From positions 497,517 through 509,540 of the forward strand of contig ML977002.1 in NCBI GenBank assembly GCA_010015675.1: a DNA stretch of 12,024 nt, given 5' to 3'. The DNA comes from Byssothecium circinans. Taxonomy: Eukaryota; Ascomycota; Dothideomycetes; Pleosporales; Massarinaceae. The notes beneath the pieces were generated by a model. That model worked only from the letters and a program-made list of their open reading frames with translations. It did no database searches and was not told where the DNA came from. Shown here piece after piece: positions 1-7,544 of the stretch (within the stretch, counting starts at the first letter, position 1; each line of letters starts with the position of its first letter). The position numbers were made by a program, and so were the translations under genes.

Positions 1-125
1 TTTAAAAGAAAATATTAAGGTTTAGCTTTGTTATTAAGATAATACAGTTTGATTTTCCTTGCCAAGCAAAAGTGGCCGTCTCGGTGGTTTAGCCGTCTCG
101 GTAGTTTGGCCGTCTTAGTGGTGGA
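1..125 (-). repeat. Transposon end, copy A, with three 17-bp subterminal units
   Basis: Three tandem 17-bp units lie at 75-91, 92-108 and 109-125 (gccgtctcggtggttta, then gccgtctcggtagtttg, then gccgtcttagtggtgga), followed by atacgtta. The segment at 7-45 recurs at 1201-1239 with one A/G transition in 39 positions. In both copies 29 bases separate that segment from the first 17-bp unit. The body of the element therefore runs leftward out of the window. The units are less mutated than those in the other copies. Confidence 0.7.
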
Positions 126-276
126 ATACGTTACTTAGCTTTAGTATTCTCTATAAGCTTAAACTACGCGCTAACTACCTTAGGATCTTCTTATAGTACT
201 CTCTAATAGTCCTTTAAATAGTTCTAAACTATTTATAACTATTCTAAATAGTCTATAAATTATAAGTTACTATCTA

Positions 277-573
277 GTTAATGTCTACTTCCTTACTACC
301 CCACTCGCGTAGTAGTTTATTCGCTATATCTAATACTTTAACTAAGGTAGGCGCAAATCCTCGCGAATTAAGGTTAAAGATATATTAGATAAGTATATCC
401 TTTTTAGTTAAGAATAGTTTTAAATAGTTTAGTACTATTATTAGTTAAAAAGCAATTCTACATGCGCGTTAAGAGAGGGTTTAATAGTAAACGTTAAAGG
501 CTTTAGCAGCGCGTTAAAGGCTTTAAAATTAGTCTAAATAGTAAGCTTAAAGGGCAAGCTTAATCCTACCTTC
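277..573 (-). pseudogene. Relic of a pogo/Fot1-type transposase N-terminus (psq and Tc5/CENP-B-like helix-turn-helix region)
   Basis: Read on the minus strand from 573 to 277, a single frame gives recognisable pieces in the order expected for fungal pogo/Fot1 transposases. First comes EGRIKLAL, then RAAKAFNV (the psq-type HTH, usually 'R-A-A-K/R-x-F/Y-x-V'), then TLS and RACRIA. These are followed by LTKKDILI, a LNSRGFAPT segment and DIANKLLRE with WGSKEV (Tc5/CENP-B-like HTH). Eight stops interrupt the frame, all TAA, mostly where Gln (CAA) would be expected; CpA-to-TpA change is the RIP signature. The catalytic DDE domain is not recognisable downstream, so the copy is truncated or unreadable. 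It lies inside the end repeat at 650-683, which may be its own 5' terminus. It is certainly inactive. Confidence 0.7.
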
Positions 574-649
574 TTATTAAATAAGTAATAAGTTTATTAG
601 TTAAGGTATTTTATAATAAGCATGGTATTAGTATAGCTAAGGAAAACTA

Positions 650-683
650 GCGCGCTTAGTAGTATAGCATGCTTAGTAATAAA
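650..683 (-). repeat. Transposon end, copy with two 17-bp units, beside the transposase relic
   Basis: Two 17-bp units (gcgcgcttagtagtata and gcatgcttagtaataaa) are followed by atacatta. They sit after a 'gctaaggaaaa' stretch that matches the right-flank copy. The transposase relic begins about 75 bp away on the minus strand, the distance expected from a terminal repeat to the start of a pogo-type transposase. This is probably the 5' end of that element, by inference from spacing. Confidence 0.6.
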
Positions 684-1193
684 ATACATTATATATATAG
701 TAGTAATATAAATTATTAACTATTAGAAAATAGCTTATATAAGCTATATTATAAGGTAGTATTAAGATTTTTATAAAAACCTATACTTACTAAGCTAGAT
801 CTTTTAGTTTTAGAGGTATTTACTTACTTTAAACTTATATATAGCTTTATTTAGTATATATTATCTCCTCCTAAGAAGAAAGTAGAGATATTTAATATAT
901 ATAATTTTATTTAAAAGGTTTTTTATTTTTTTTTACCTCTTACCTTATACTTACTATTATAGTATTAAATCTAAGCTATATACCTTAATAACTTAATAGC
1001 TACTAACTAATATACTAATAAGTAAGTCTTAAAAGTTATATAGTATATTACTAATATTTAGCTATTAATCTATAGTAAAAGCTAGGTTTTACTTAAAATT
1101 TATTTTATTACTAATATTTATTATATTATATAAGCTATAGCTATATAAATTTAGTAGCTATTAGATTATATATATATCTATTTAAGTTTAAAA

Positions 1194-1302
1194 TTTAAAA
1201 AGAAAATATTAAGGTTTAGCTTTATTATTAAGATAATACGTCTTAATTTTCTTTACTTAGAAAAAGTAGCTACTTTAGTAGTATAGCTACTTTACTAGTA
1301 GA
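1194..1302 (-). repeat. Transposon end, copy B, RIP-altered
   Basis: Positions 1201-1239 match 7-45 with one transition. After the same spacing, two degraded 17-bp units follow (1269-1285 and 1286-1302: gctactttagtagtata, gctactttactagtaga), then atatatta. Most differences from copy A are C-to-T or G-to-A. It lies in the same orientation as copy A and the copy at 650-683. Confidence 0.65.
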
Positions 1303-1621
1303 ATATATTATAAGCTAATTAGTAGTAAAATATATTACTCTTAAATTAGCTTAAATAAAAAGCTTAAAAGGTAAGCTAAAGTTTACTTTTACATTAAAGT
1401 ACTTTAGTATAATATTATTAAAGTATTTTTATATTAAAGATTATAATAGTATTACTAAAGAATTTTATATTATTTAGTAGGTTATATAGTTTAGTAGTGC
1501 TTTATATTAAGTGAAAAAAATTCTATTTTCTAAAAACTTTAACTTTTAGCCTATTATGTTGTATTGGCTGACTATACTCAGCTACAGATCCAAGCGAGCT
1601 AAAGTACAAATCTAAGCGAGC

Positions 1622-3582
1622 TCAACTCGACGCCGCAGCACTGGAGGGCTTCTCCTCCATAGCGGCTTCCACCTTCACTTCCGCGTCCTGTGACTGCGGC
1701 TTAGCCTTGATGTTCTTCCACTTGATGCCGCACACCAAGATAAATGCCACAGCGGCACTCCCAGCGGCGAGGTACTATTTTGGTCAGCTTAATGTGGACA
1801 GAAGCGAACACATCCGAGACCTACAAAGACATTGGTAACGGCCGTGTTGTAGACGTCGATTACAGCGTCACGGTCTGCGGGCTGGGCCTCGCCGTGGACG
1901 TCGGCCGCGCCAACGGCAATCAGTCGGGCAGCTTCCTCGGGGGAGACCACGCGGCGCAGATTGCGCGTGAGAGCCGATTGGAAGATGGCGTGACCGCCTG
2001 CTAAGAATATCGAGCAGCTCGCAGTCATAGCGAAGAGCAGGGTTGTCGACGCGATTGGTATCAGGTCCGGCGGCAGCGTGGCTTGCAGTGCAATATGAGG
2101 CTGATGGAATGGTTAGTTCGCGGAGGAAGAGGCGATGGCAAAGCTGTCGACTCACCATCGTCACCATGAAAGAGTATCCGCAACCCGTGAGGATCTGATA
2201 CCCAATCCATTTTCCCGCGCTGGTTGTCGGCGTGAGTGTCGACAACAGCCCAGAACCGATCGCCAGTATGCCCACGCCAAAGATGTAAAACGGATTATAC
2301 CAACCGACAGTCATTACGACGCCGCCGCCAACGATAGACGTCAAGACATCCGAAATAACGCTGGGCAAATACCGCACCCCACTGTTAATGGGTGTGGCGC
2401 CCTGCACCGTTTGGAACCAGATAGGCAGATAGTAGATGATGGTCGCCACGCCCCCAGGACCTAGCAGACACGCCCCAAGAGCCAGCACCACAGTCCGGAA
2501 GGTGAACAGCTTGGGTGGCACGAGCGCCGAGTCCGCCATCCACCACTGCGACGCTACAAACATGGCAAATACGACGCCAAACCCTATCAGCAGTCCGACA
2601 ACGACAGAAGACGACCAGGCATACGTGACCCCGCCCCACTGCAGAGCAAGCAGCAGCATCAAAATCGCGCCCGCAAAGATCGTAAACCCCAGCAAATCCA
2701 GGTTGTTGATCTTGGCCTTCAGCGCCCCCATCTCGGTCGGGCTCTTCTGCACATGCAGGAATAGCAGCATCAGCGCGATCGACACGCCACCGGCGGGGAG
2801 GTTGATCCAGAAGCACCATCGCCAGGTGACGTTCTGCGCGAAGGCACCGCCGATCAGCGGGCCGATGATCTGGCTCGCGCCGAATGTGCCGTTGGTCATC
2901 CCCGTGAGCAGCGGCCGCTTGTGCAGCGGTGCAATGGTCGCCACAATGATCAGGCTGCCGGCGAAGATGCCCGACGCGCCTAGGCCGCTGACGGCGCGGC
3001 CGACAATGAGGGTGTTTGAGTTAGGCGCGAGCGCGCAGACCAGGCTGCCGATTTCGAAGACGCCGATGTAGGCGAGGTAGACGAGTTTCTTGGGGAAGAA
3101 CATGTAGATTTTGCCAGCGAGCGGCAGCGCGACGCACCTGGTGTTGTTAACAAGGCTAGCGGGTAGAGCGAGGGAGATTGCCTACATGGCGACGAAGTAG
3201 GCGCTGCCATACCAGCCGACGTCCTCAAGAGAGTCGAAATCGCTTGTGATGACAGGAATGGCCGTCGCGATTAGTGTGAAGTCCTAAAACAGCAGCACGT
3301 CAACTCCCACCGATAATCACCAGAACGATACCACAGAAGACTCACCAGACCCGTCAGAATGTTGGAAAAACACAGTCCGAGAATAATCAACGCCAGCTTG
3401 AGCCCTTTGACCTCATCGGCAGCATTGATCCCCCCCGCGTCCGTCTGCTCCTCCTTCTCCGCTGTCACGTCGACGGTCAGGTCGTCTTTGATCGTGGTGT
3501 TCATGGCGGATGAGGAATCAGCAGCCTGGTGCTCCTCACTCGTAGCAGTTGGGTACTCCTTAGTCTCTAGCGGAGACGACAT
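1622..3582 (-). CDS. MFS transporter, 14-TM drug/toxin efflux type (DHA14-like)
   Basis: Predicted plasma-membrane proton antiporter exporting small molecules, most likely the local cluster's product. Exons (minus): 3582-3346, 3283-3186, 3137-2156, 2100-1825, 1774-1622, giving 581 aa plus TGA. Introns are 62, 48, 55 and 50 bp, all GT...AG; the last has a GCTGAC branch site 11 nt before its AG. A charged N-terminal tail (1-58) is followed by TM1. [12 protein letters not shown] (78-89) matches the family segment around TM1, WYGSAY (103-108) the next loop, and GKIYMFF (120-126) the motif A region. [11 protein letters not shown] lies near 158-168 and antiporter motif [16 protein letters not shown] at 195-209. 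The C-terminal part ([19 protein letters not shown], then [14 protein letters not shown] across the last intron) also fits the family. ATG 3582 is the first in-frame ATG. An apparent TAG at 3182-3184 lies inside intron 2, so the gene looks intact. The stop is only about 60 bp from the RIP-altered block. The substrate is unknown. Confidence 0.9.
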
Positions 3583-3827
3583 GTCGACGATACAAGCTGT
3601 GTGTCGCGAGAAATCGGTTTCCACGAACGTAGCCCAACATCACGTGTCAAACAAGCAGTAGGGGCTAGAAACCGTCCTTTTCTATTTGCAAAACGGCTTT
3701 GTAACCGCACATCCTCTGTATCAGTTTCATAACATCAGATAAGCGTATGCACGAAAGTCCTCCCTCCCAGGGAAAAGATAATTGTTCATCACAGATGGTA
3801 AGTCGGCCACCCGTATCAGCAGGCTCT
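3583..3827 (-). promoter_or_regulatory. Upstream region of the MFS gene
   Basis: This unique, GC-balanced sequence lies directly upstream of the MFS start codon and must contain its promoter. I see no convincing TATA box, CCAAT box or paired zinc-cluster site, so the boundaries are positional only. Confidence 0.4.
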
Positions 3828-3873
3828 GCAGCCATCTGGACCCCACATACTTACCTCCCTAGCTAGGCAGACA
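3828..3873 (+). repeat. Diverged copy of the leader of the tandem array
   Basis: The stretch from gcagccatctgga to tagctaggcagac matches 4167-4213 (gcagctatctaga to tagctaggcagac) with a few substitutions and small gaps. It shares the 'tagctaggcagac' word that opens several units of the main array. It looks like an outlying fragment separated from the array by the inverted-repeat element at 3879-4014. Confidence 0.6.
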
Positions 3874-3878
3874 CTCCT

Positions 3879-4014
3879 CACCCCGGCTCGGGTGCGTGGT
3901 ATCAGTGCTTTAGTGGCGTCAGGGGGCAGATAAGGATTTTCTCATACAAATTTTGACTGTGCGCACCTTGCCGCACTAAGCACTGACACCACGCTACGCA
4001 CCCGAGCCGGTGTG
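3879..4014. repeat. 136-bp inverted-repeat (MITE-like) element
   Basis: The left arm (3879-3915) contains ccggctcgggtgcgtgg and tcagtgctttagtg. The right arm (3974-4014) is the reverse complement of nearly the same string, with about 5 bp extra (gtagc) and one base fewer in the inner part. The arms are about 37-41 bp and enclose about 58 bp of non-coding DNA. This is the shape of a miniature inverted-repeat transposable element or a long hairpin. I cannot find a convincing target-site duplication, so the superfamily is not assigned. Confidence 0.65.
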
Positions 4015-4197
4015 GATACCCTGTATGCGATCATCCACTAGTCTCCCCTCGGGCGGACGGGGCCGCTGGGCTCGATACTAGGGCGCACGGTTACTGTATG
4101 GCTAAAGCGGAGTTTTCGGTCTCCGAAAATTGATTAAGTCGCTAAGGCTAGCCAGCCGTGCCGCCAGCAGCTATCTAGACCCTATCTTACCCCGCCT

Positions 4198-4949
4198 TTC
4201 TAGCTAGGCAGACCTGATATAATAAAGTAATAGTGGGCCCCTACCCATGTACACAGACCAAGATGACATGTTAATCTGGAAAGGGGGGCGGCGCAACAGC
4301 CACTAGGGCGGACCGCGCCGCAAGGCCAAGACACCTCGCTAAGGCCTAGCCCCTCACTTTTCTAGCTAGGCAGACCTGAGTTCAATAAAGTAATAGTGGG
4401 CCCCTACCCATGTATACGGACTAAGATGACATGTTAATCTGGAAAGGGGCGGCGCAACGGGAGGATTATCCCCTTAGGGCGGACCGCGCCGCAGGGCCAA
4501 GACACCTCGCTAAGGCCTAGCCCCTCACCTTTCTAGCTAGGTAGACAATGTACACAGACCAAGGTGACATGTTAATCTGGAAAGGGGGGCGGCGCAACAG
4601 CTACTGGGGCGGACCGCGCCGCAAGGCCAAGCCACCTCGCTAAGGCCTAGCCCCTCACTTTTCTAGCTAGGCAGACCTGAGTTCAATAAAGTAATAGTGG
4701 GCCCCTACCCATGTACACGGACCAAGATGACATGTTAATCTGGAAAGGGGCGGCGCAACAGGAGGATTATCCCATTAGGGCGGACCGCGCCGCAAGGCCA
4801 AGATACCTCGCTAAGGCCTAGCCCCTCACCTTTCTAGCAGACAATGTACACAGACCAAGGTGACATGTTAATCTGGAAAGGGGGGCGGCGCAACGGCCAC
4901 TAGGGCGGACCGCGCCGCAAGGCCAAGCCACCTCGCTAAGGCCTAGCCC
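4198..4949 (+). repeat. GC-rich tandem array of five units in a long/short alternating pattern
   Basis: Five head-to-tail units start at 4198, 4360, 4531, 4661 and 4832, with lengths 162, 171, 130, 171 and about 118 bp. Four begin ttctagctagg; the fifth has a shortened ttctagcag. All share the blocks gatgacatgttaatctgg or ggtgacatgttaatctgg, ggcggcgcaac, ggcggaccgcgccgc and ctcgctaaggcctagcc. Long units (2 and 4) carry cctgagttcaataaagtaat plus gtgggcccctaccc and an inner 'ggaggattatcc' segment. Short units (3 and 5) lack the first block and have 'cactagggcgg'-type interiors, so units 2-3 and 4-5 form a dimer of about 301 bp repeated twice. Unit 1 is a hybrid. GCGGCGC and GCGCCGC within each unit can form a small hairpin. 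I see no coding potential. The array lies 616 bp upstream of the MFS start and beyond the 3' end of the seven-TM gene. Confidence 0.9.
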
Positions 4950-5730
4950 TACGTCCTCGCAGCTTGCGATTGGTTCTGGTCTAGCAAAGTCCGTTTCAGC
5001 CCCTAGCCTCCGCGAGCGAGGGAAGGAAGAGTGCTGGTCTAAGGCTGAAGCGCAGTGGTAGCGCATGACTTGCATATACGTAGATGTAGTTGATTTGTAC
5101 GTACGAGAGTGATGCTGAGGCCAATGGTTTGAGCGGGCTGTCGCACGCGCGCGCTTCGTGGACCACCCTCCCTCCCCCCTCCGCTATTGTCCGTCTCGAT
5201 TATTCGCGTTCGCGTGGAGGACGGAGACGGAGACACGCGGCCTGCTAGGGGTTACAATAATCATCTACGCAGAAGGTCTACCTTAGACGAGGTGTCTTAA
5301 CAGTTATACGGAGTACGTTGTATGAAGCTTAAAGTTTATGCAATGGTGTCCATGTACAGCTATTTGGAAGGTGCTGATAACAAGTGATGAAGGACTTGAT
5401 TGATATGGGACGAAAAGGTTGATCCGATTGCATCTGCCCGCCTGCGGACGCTATATATATGCACATGTTGGCTGAGCTTGCCTTAGCTTACTGCGCGTCC
5501 TGAGGCGATATCTGCTCATCCTTCGGCTGAGACATCAGGTGAAGCTCTCTATGAGCTCCTGACGCAGCAGGTGCCTCGAACAAAAAGGAAAGGAAATTAG
5601 ACAACACAGAAAAACGAGAGCTACAGTGAATACGTAGGCACCACTTGCACCTCCGCCGTACACCTGGCCACCCTACTTGAGCGCGTATATCCAAAGTTTG
5701 GACATCTCGCTCCAACTCAAATGAGAAATC
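4950..5730. other. Intergenic region, no recognised gene
   Basis: This unique sequence lies between the tandem array and the stop codon of the seven-TM protein gene. The part next to 5731 should hold that gene's 3' UTR. A TATA-like run (ctatatatatgca, about 5450-5462) is not followed by any recognisable gene on the plus strand. Short open frames here show no family resemblance. Confidence 0.6.
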
Positions 5731-6950
5731 TCACTTTATCTCCGATGTCGCGCGGATGTATCCATTCTCGGGCCTCGTCAGGCTCTGCATCGAGGAGCTC
5801 TCGATATCCGTCTTGTTGCTCGGCGTGAGCTCGTGCCACTTGCCATTCTTGTCACCACTTTTATCGCTGTGGTTGAGATCCTTGCTGAAGTTGAAGGAGC
5901 CCGCGGTGCGGCTGCTTACGGAGAAGAAGCTGAGGGCAGAGCGGATCATGGAGCTCAGGCCTGTGTTGCTGAATAGCGTGCCGTAGGTGGGCAGGCAGGC
6001 GGCGATGATAGAGGTGCTGGGCTCAATCTTGGACCACAGCGAGGCCAGGACGGTGATGGTGCCCTTTTCCTGCGCTGTGGCAAGGAAGACGACTTTCAAC
6101 TGGCGATACGAGTAGTAGAAGCGGACGGACGCGGCGACAACGCAGAAGATACCGAGCCAGAGGACCAAGGAGACTTTGATCTTGTTGGCTAGCGAGAGCT
6201 TCAGATTCCAGATGGGTTGCAGGGGCAGGCAGAGGACCAGAAAATCCAGGACGATGCCGATGCCGAAGATGGCTAGGAGTGCAGTGGGGTAGTCGTAGTT
6301 GGCATCCAGAAGCTGGCGTTCGGGATGCCAGGCGGACGAAATAGGGCTTGTGCTGAAGAGCTGGGTCTGGTGGAAATTGTTAGGCGAGCTTCAGCTATAA
6401 GGTGCTGGTAAACCTACGAAGAATGTTCCAATCATCCAAGAGGAAACGAGGAAGATGCCCACGTTGCAGTACGTTGTAAAGGGCTTCCAGACGAAGAGGC
6501 GCTTATAGAACTCCAGAATCGAAACCTTGCACAGCCCACTCGCGACAGTTGTGGTGATGACGTCGGAAATGTAAATCTGCGGGCTCTGGTCAGGACACGC
6601 GACGCTTTTTCGTGGTTTTGCGTTAGTTTCGAACCTACCTTGAAGAGGAATTGCGCTGCCTGCACCGAATCCATCTTGGTACTCATGTAGTCGAGCCCCA
6701 GCGTTGACGCTCCGACGACGGTGGTCAATATGCAACCATAAGTGACAATGAGCGAGGCAATGATGAGCATCAGGTCGATGGTGAACCACTTGTGGAGCGC
6801 GGATTTGGGCGCGGATTTGCGCGCGCAGTAGACGCGCAGCCCCAATGCGACGGTGGCCAGGCCCAGGAAGACGACGATGACCGAGACCAGGGTGGTGGTG
6901 AAGGGGGACGGTACGGGCGGCACGGGCGCATTGGTGGAAGTCCCTGACAT
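5731..6950 (-). CDS. Seven-TM integral membrane protein, fungal rhodopsin-domain (SAT4/PTH11-like) family
   Basis: Membrane protein of the large fungal 'rhodopsin domain' family (SAT4-like, related to PTH11-type receptors). Members are common near secondary-metabolite genes, but biochemical roles are mostly unknown. Exons (minus): 6950-6639, 6576-6418, 6366-5731, giving 368 aa plus TGA. Introns are 62 and 51 bp, phase 0; the second has a CTAAC branch site. ATG 6950 is the first in-frame ATG. A short proline-rich N-terminus precedes seven hydrophobic segments near 19-41, 55-78, 105-122, 134-155, 183-203, 215-238 and 255-275. Family hallmarks are the loop GLCKVSILEFYKRLF after segment 3 and WSKIEPSTSIIAACLPT near the last segment. 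The tail after about residue 285 is hydrophilic and Ser/Lys/Asp-rich, probably cytoplasmic. No CFEM domain is present. It shares a divergent promoter with the P450, which suggests co-expression. Receptor, transporter or scaffold function cannot be decided. Confidence 0.88.
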
Positions 6951-7151
6951 GGTGGTGGACTTCAGGCGTCAGGCAACGGCGGGCTTGTGTTGAAGACCTG
7001 GCCAATTCTTTAGACAGAGGAGCGAAGGCAGTAGATGTGGACAGAGACCTCGCACCAAGCGAGCGCGAGCGGGATAGAGTAATTTATCGGCGTCGGCGCA
7101 GTACTAAGGTGGTGAGACTTGCAGTCATAATGCAGGCCAGCGCCTACTACG

Positions 7152-7172
7152 CCGCCCTCAAGTCTGAGGCGG
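7152..7172. promoter_or_regulatory. Inverted CCG...CGG repeat, candidate zinc-cluster operator
   Basis: The left arm CCGCCCTCA and right arm TGAGGCGG are reverse complements apart from one extra C, around a 4-base centre. Zn(II)2Cys6 factors, the usual regulators of fungal metabolite clusters, bind paired CGG half-sites. That known preference, plus the position in a divergent promoter, is the only basis for the call. Confidence 0.35.
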
Positions 7173-7175
7173 ACG

Positions 7176-7210
7176 CCCTGTATGCAGTCCGTATATTGGA
7201 ATATACAGGG
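7176..7210. promoter_or_regulatory. Inverted repeat CCCTGTAT...ATACAGGG in the divergent promoter
   Basis: Perfect 8-bp arms (7176-7183 and 7203-7210) enclose a second inverted repeat, gtatatt-gg-aatatac (7191-7206). It lies 3 bp from the CCG...CGG repeat. It could be a dimer binding site or a cruciform-prone element. The word CCCTGTATGC recurs at 4019-4028, upstream of the MFS gene. Confidence 0.35.
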
Positions 7211-7544
7211 ACAAGCACTTGTTGCCGAAGTCAAAATAAGACATTCTCGCCCCACTACACAGTATGCGAAAGTATCGTCATGCAGGTTTCGGGCTCAAGT
7301 CCTTTACAACTAGCCAATCCTACTCAAACTCCATGAAACGGGAATCATGTGTCGGTAAGCACATCGAACTGAGCCCGGAGAATCGACTCACCCTGGCAGA
7401 ATAAGTCCCAAGCCTGCGTTTGACTAGACAGGCTGACATGATATCTGCGGCCAAACCACGGTCGCCCAGAATTTATCTGAGCCTGTACACACTTTGTAAT
7501 TTTTACCCCTAGGGCCCATTCTAGTCTCCTCAACGTTGTACAGA

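Larger units (their letters stand above)
1..1560. repeat. AT-rich, RIP-degraded transposon block (left flank)
   Basis: The block is very AT-rich, dominated by TA, TAA, TAG and TTA words, and has no long open frame in any direction. The composition changes sharply near 1560 to normal GC content. Inside it are a degenerate transposase N-terminus (277-573, minus) and three related element ends near 75-125, 650-683 and 1269-1302. Patches such as 61-125 and 300-370 keep more C and G and look less mutated. TpA excess with decayed transposon coding sequence is the known outcome of repeat-induced point mutation in ascomycetes. Assigning RIP here is an inference from composition and from the stop-codon pattern of the relic. 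Confidence 0.85.
6951..7544. promoter_or_regulatory. Divergent promoter between the seven-TM gene and the P450
   Basis: There are 594 bp between two start codons facing away from each other, enough for a shared bidirectional promoter. CCAAT words occur near 7002-7006 and 7313-7317. Two inverted repeats lie side by side at 7152-7172 and 7176-7210, annotated separately. A doubled half-site, cggcgtcgg, is found near 7089. These are candidate sites only. No other gene is visible in the interval; the short open frames in it show no family signal. Confidence 0.55.

Noticed and set aside
771..900. Possible plus-strand relic of a transposase C-terminal region (LLVLEVFTYFK-like)
   Set aside because: Similarity is faint, the strand is opposite to the HTH relic, and AT-rich DNA easily yields such Leu/Phe/Tyr strings.
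2436..3071. 211-codon open stretch on the plus strand
   Set aside because: Antisense to the large MFS exon; Ser/Pro/Ala-rich with no domain.
3182..3184. In-frame TAG suggesting the MFS is a pseudogene
   Set aside because: It lies within a 48-bp intron with good splice sites, and the spliced protein matches family length and motifs.
4198..4949. CRISPR-like array
   Set aside because: Units are 118-171 bp and repeated throughout, with no short repeat/unique spacer pattern; the host is eukaryotic.
4818..5236. Short minus-strand open stretches at the right end of the tandem array
   Set aside because: They overlap repeat units and low-complexity sequence and start at non-ATG codons or lack any motif.
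5450..5462. TATA-like run suggesting a plus-strand promoter
   Set aside because: No gene follows on the plus strand; downstream sequence is the 3' side of the minus-strand seven-TM gene.
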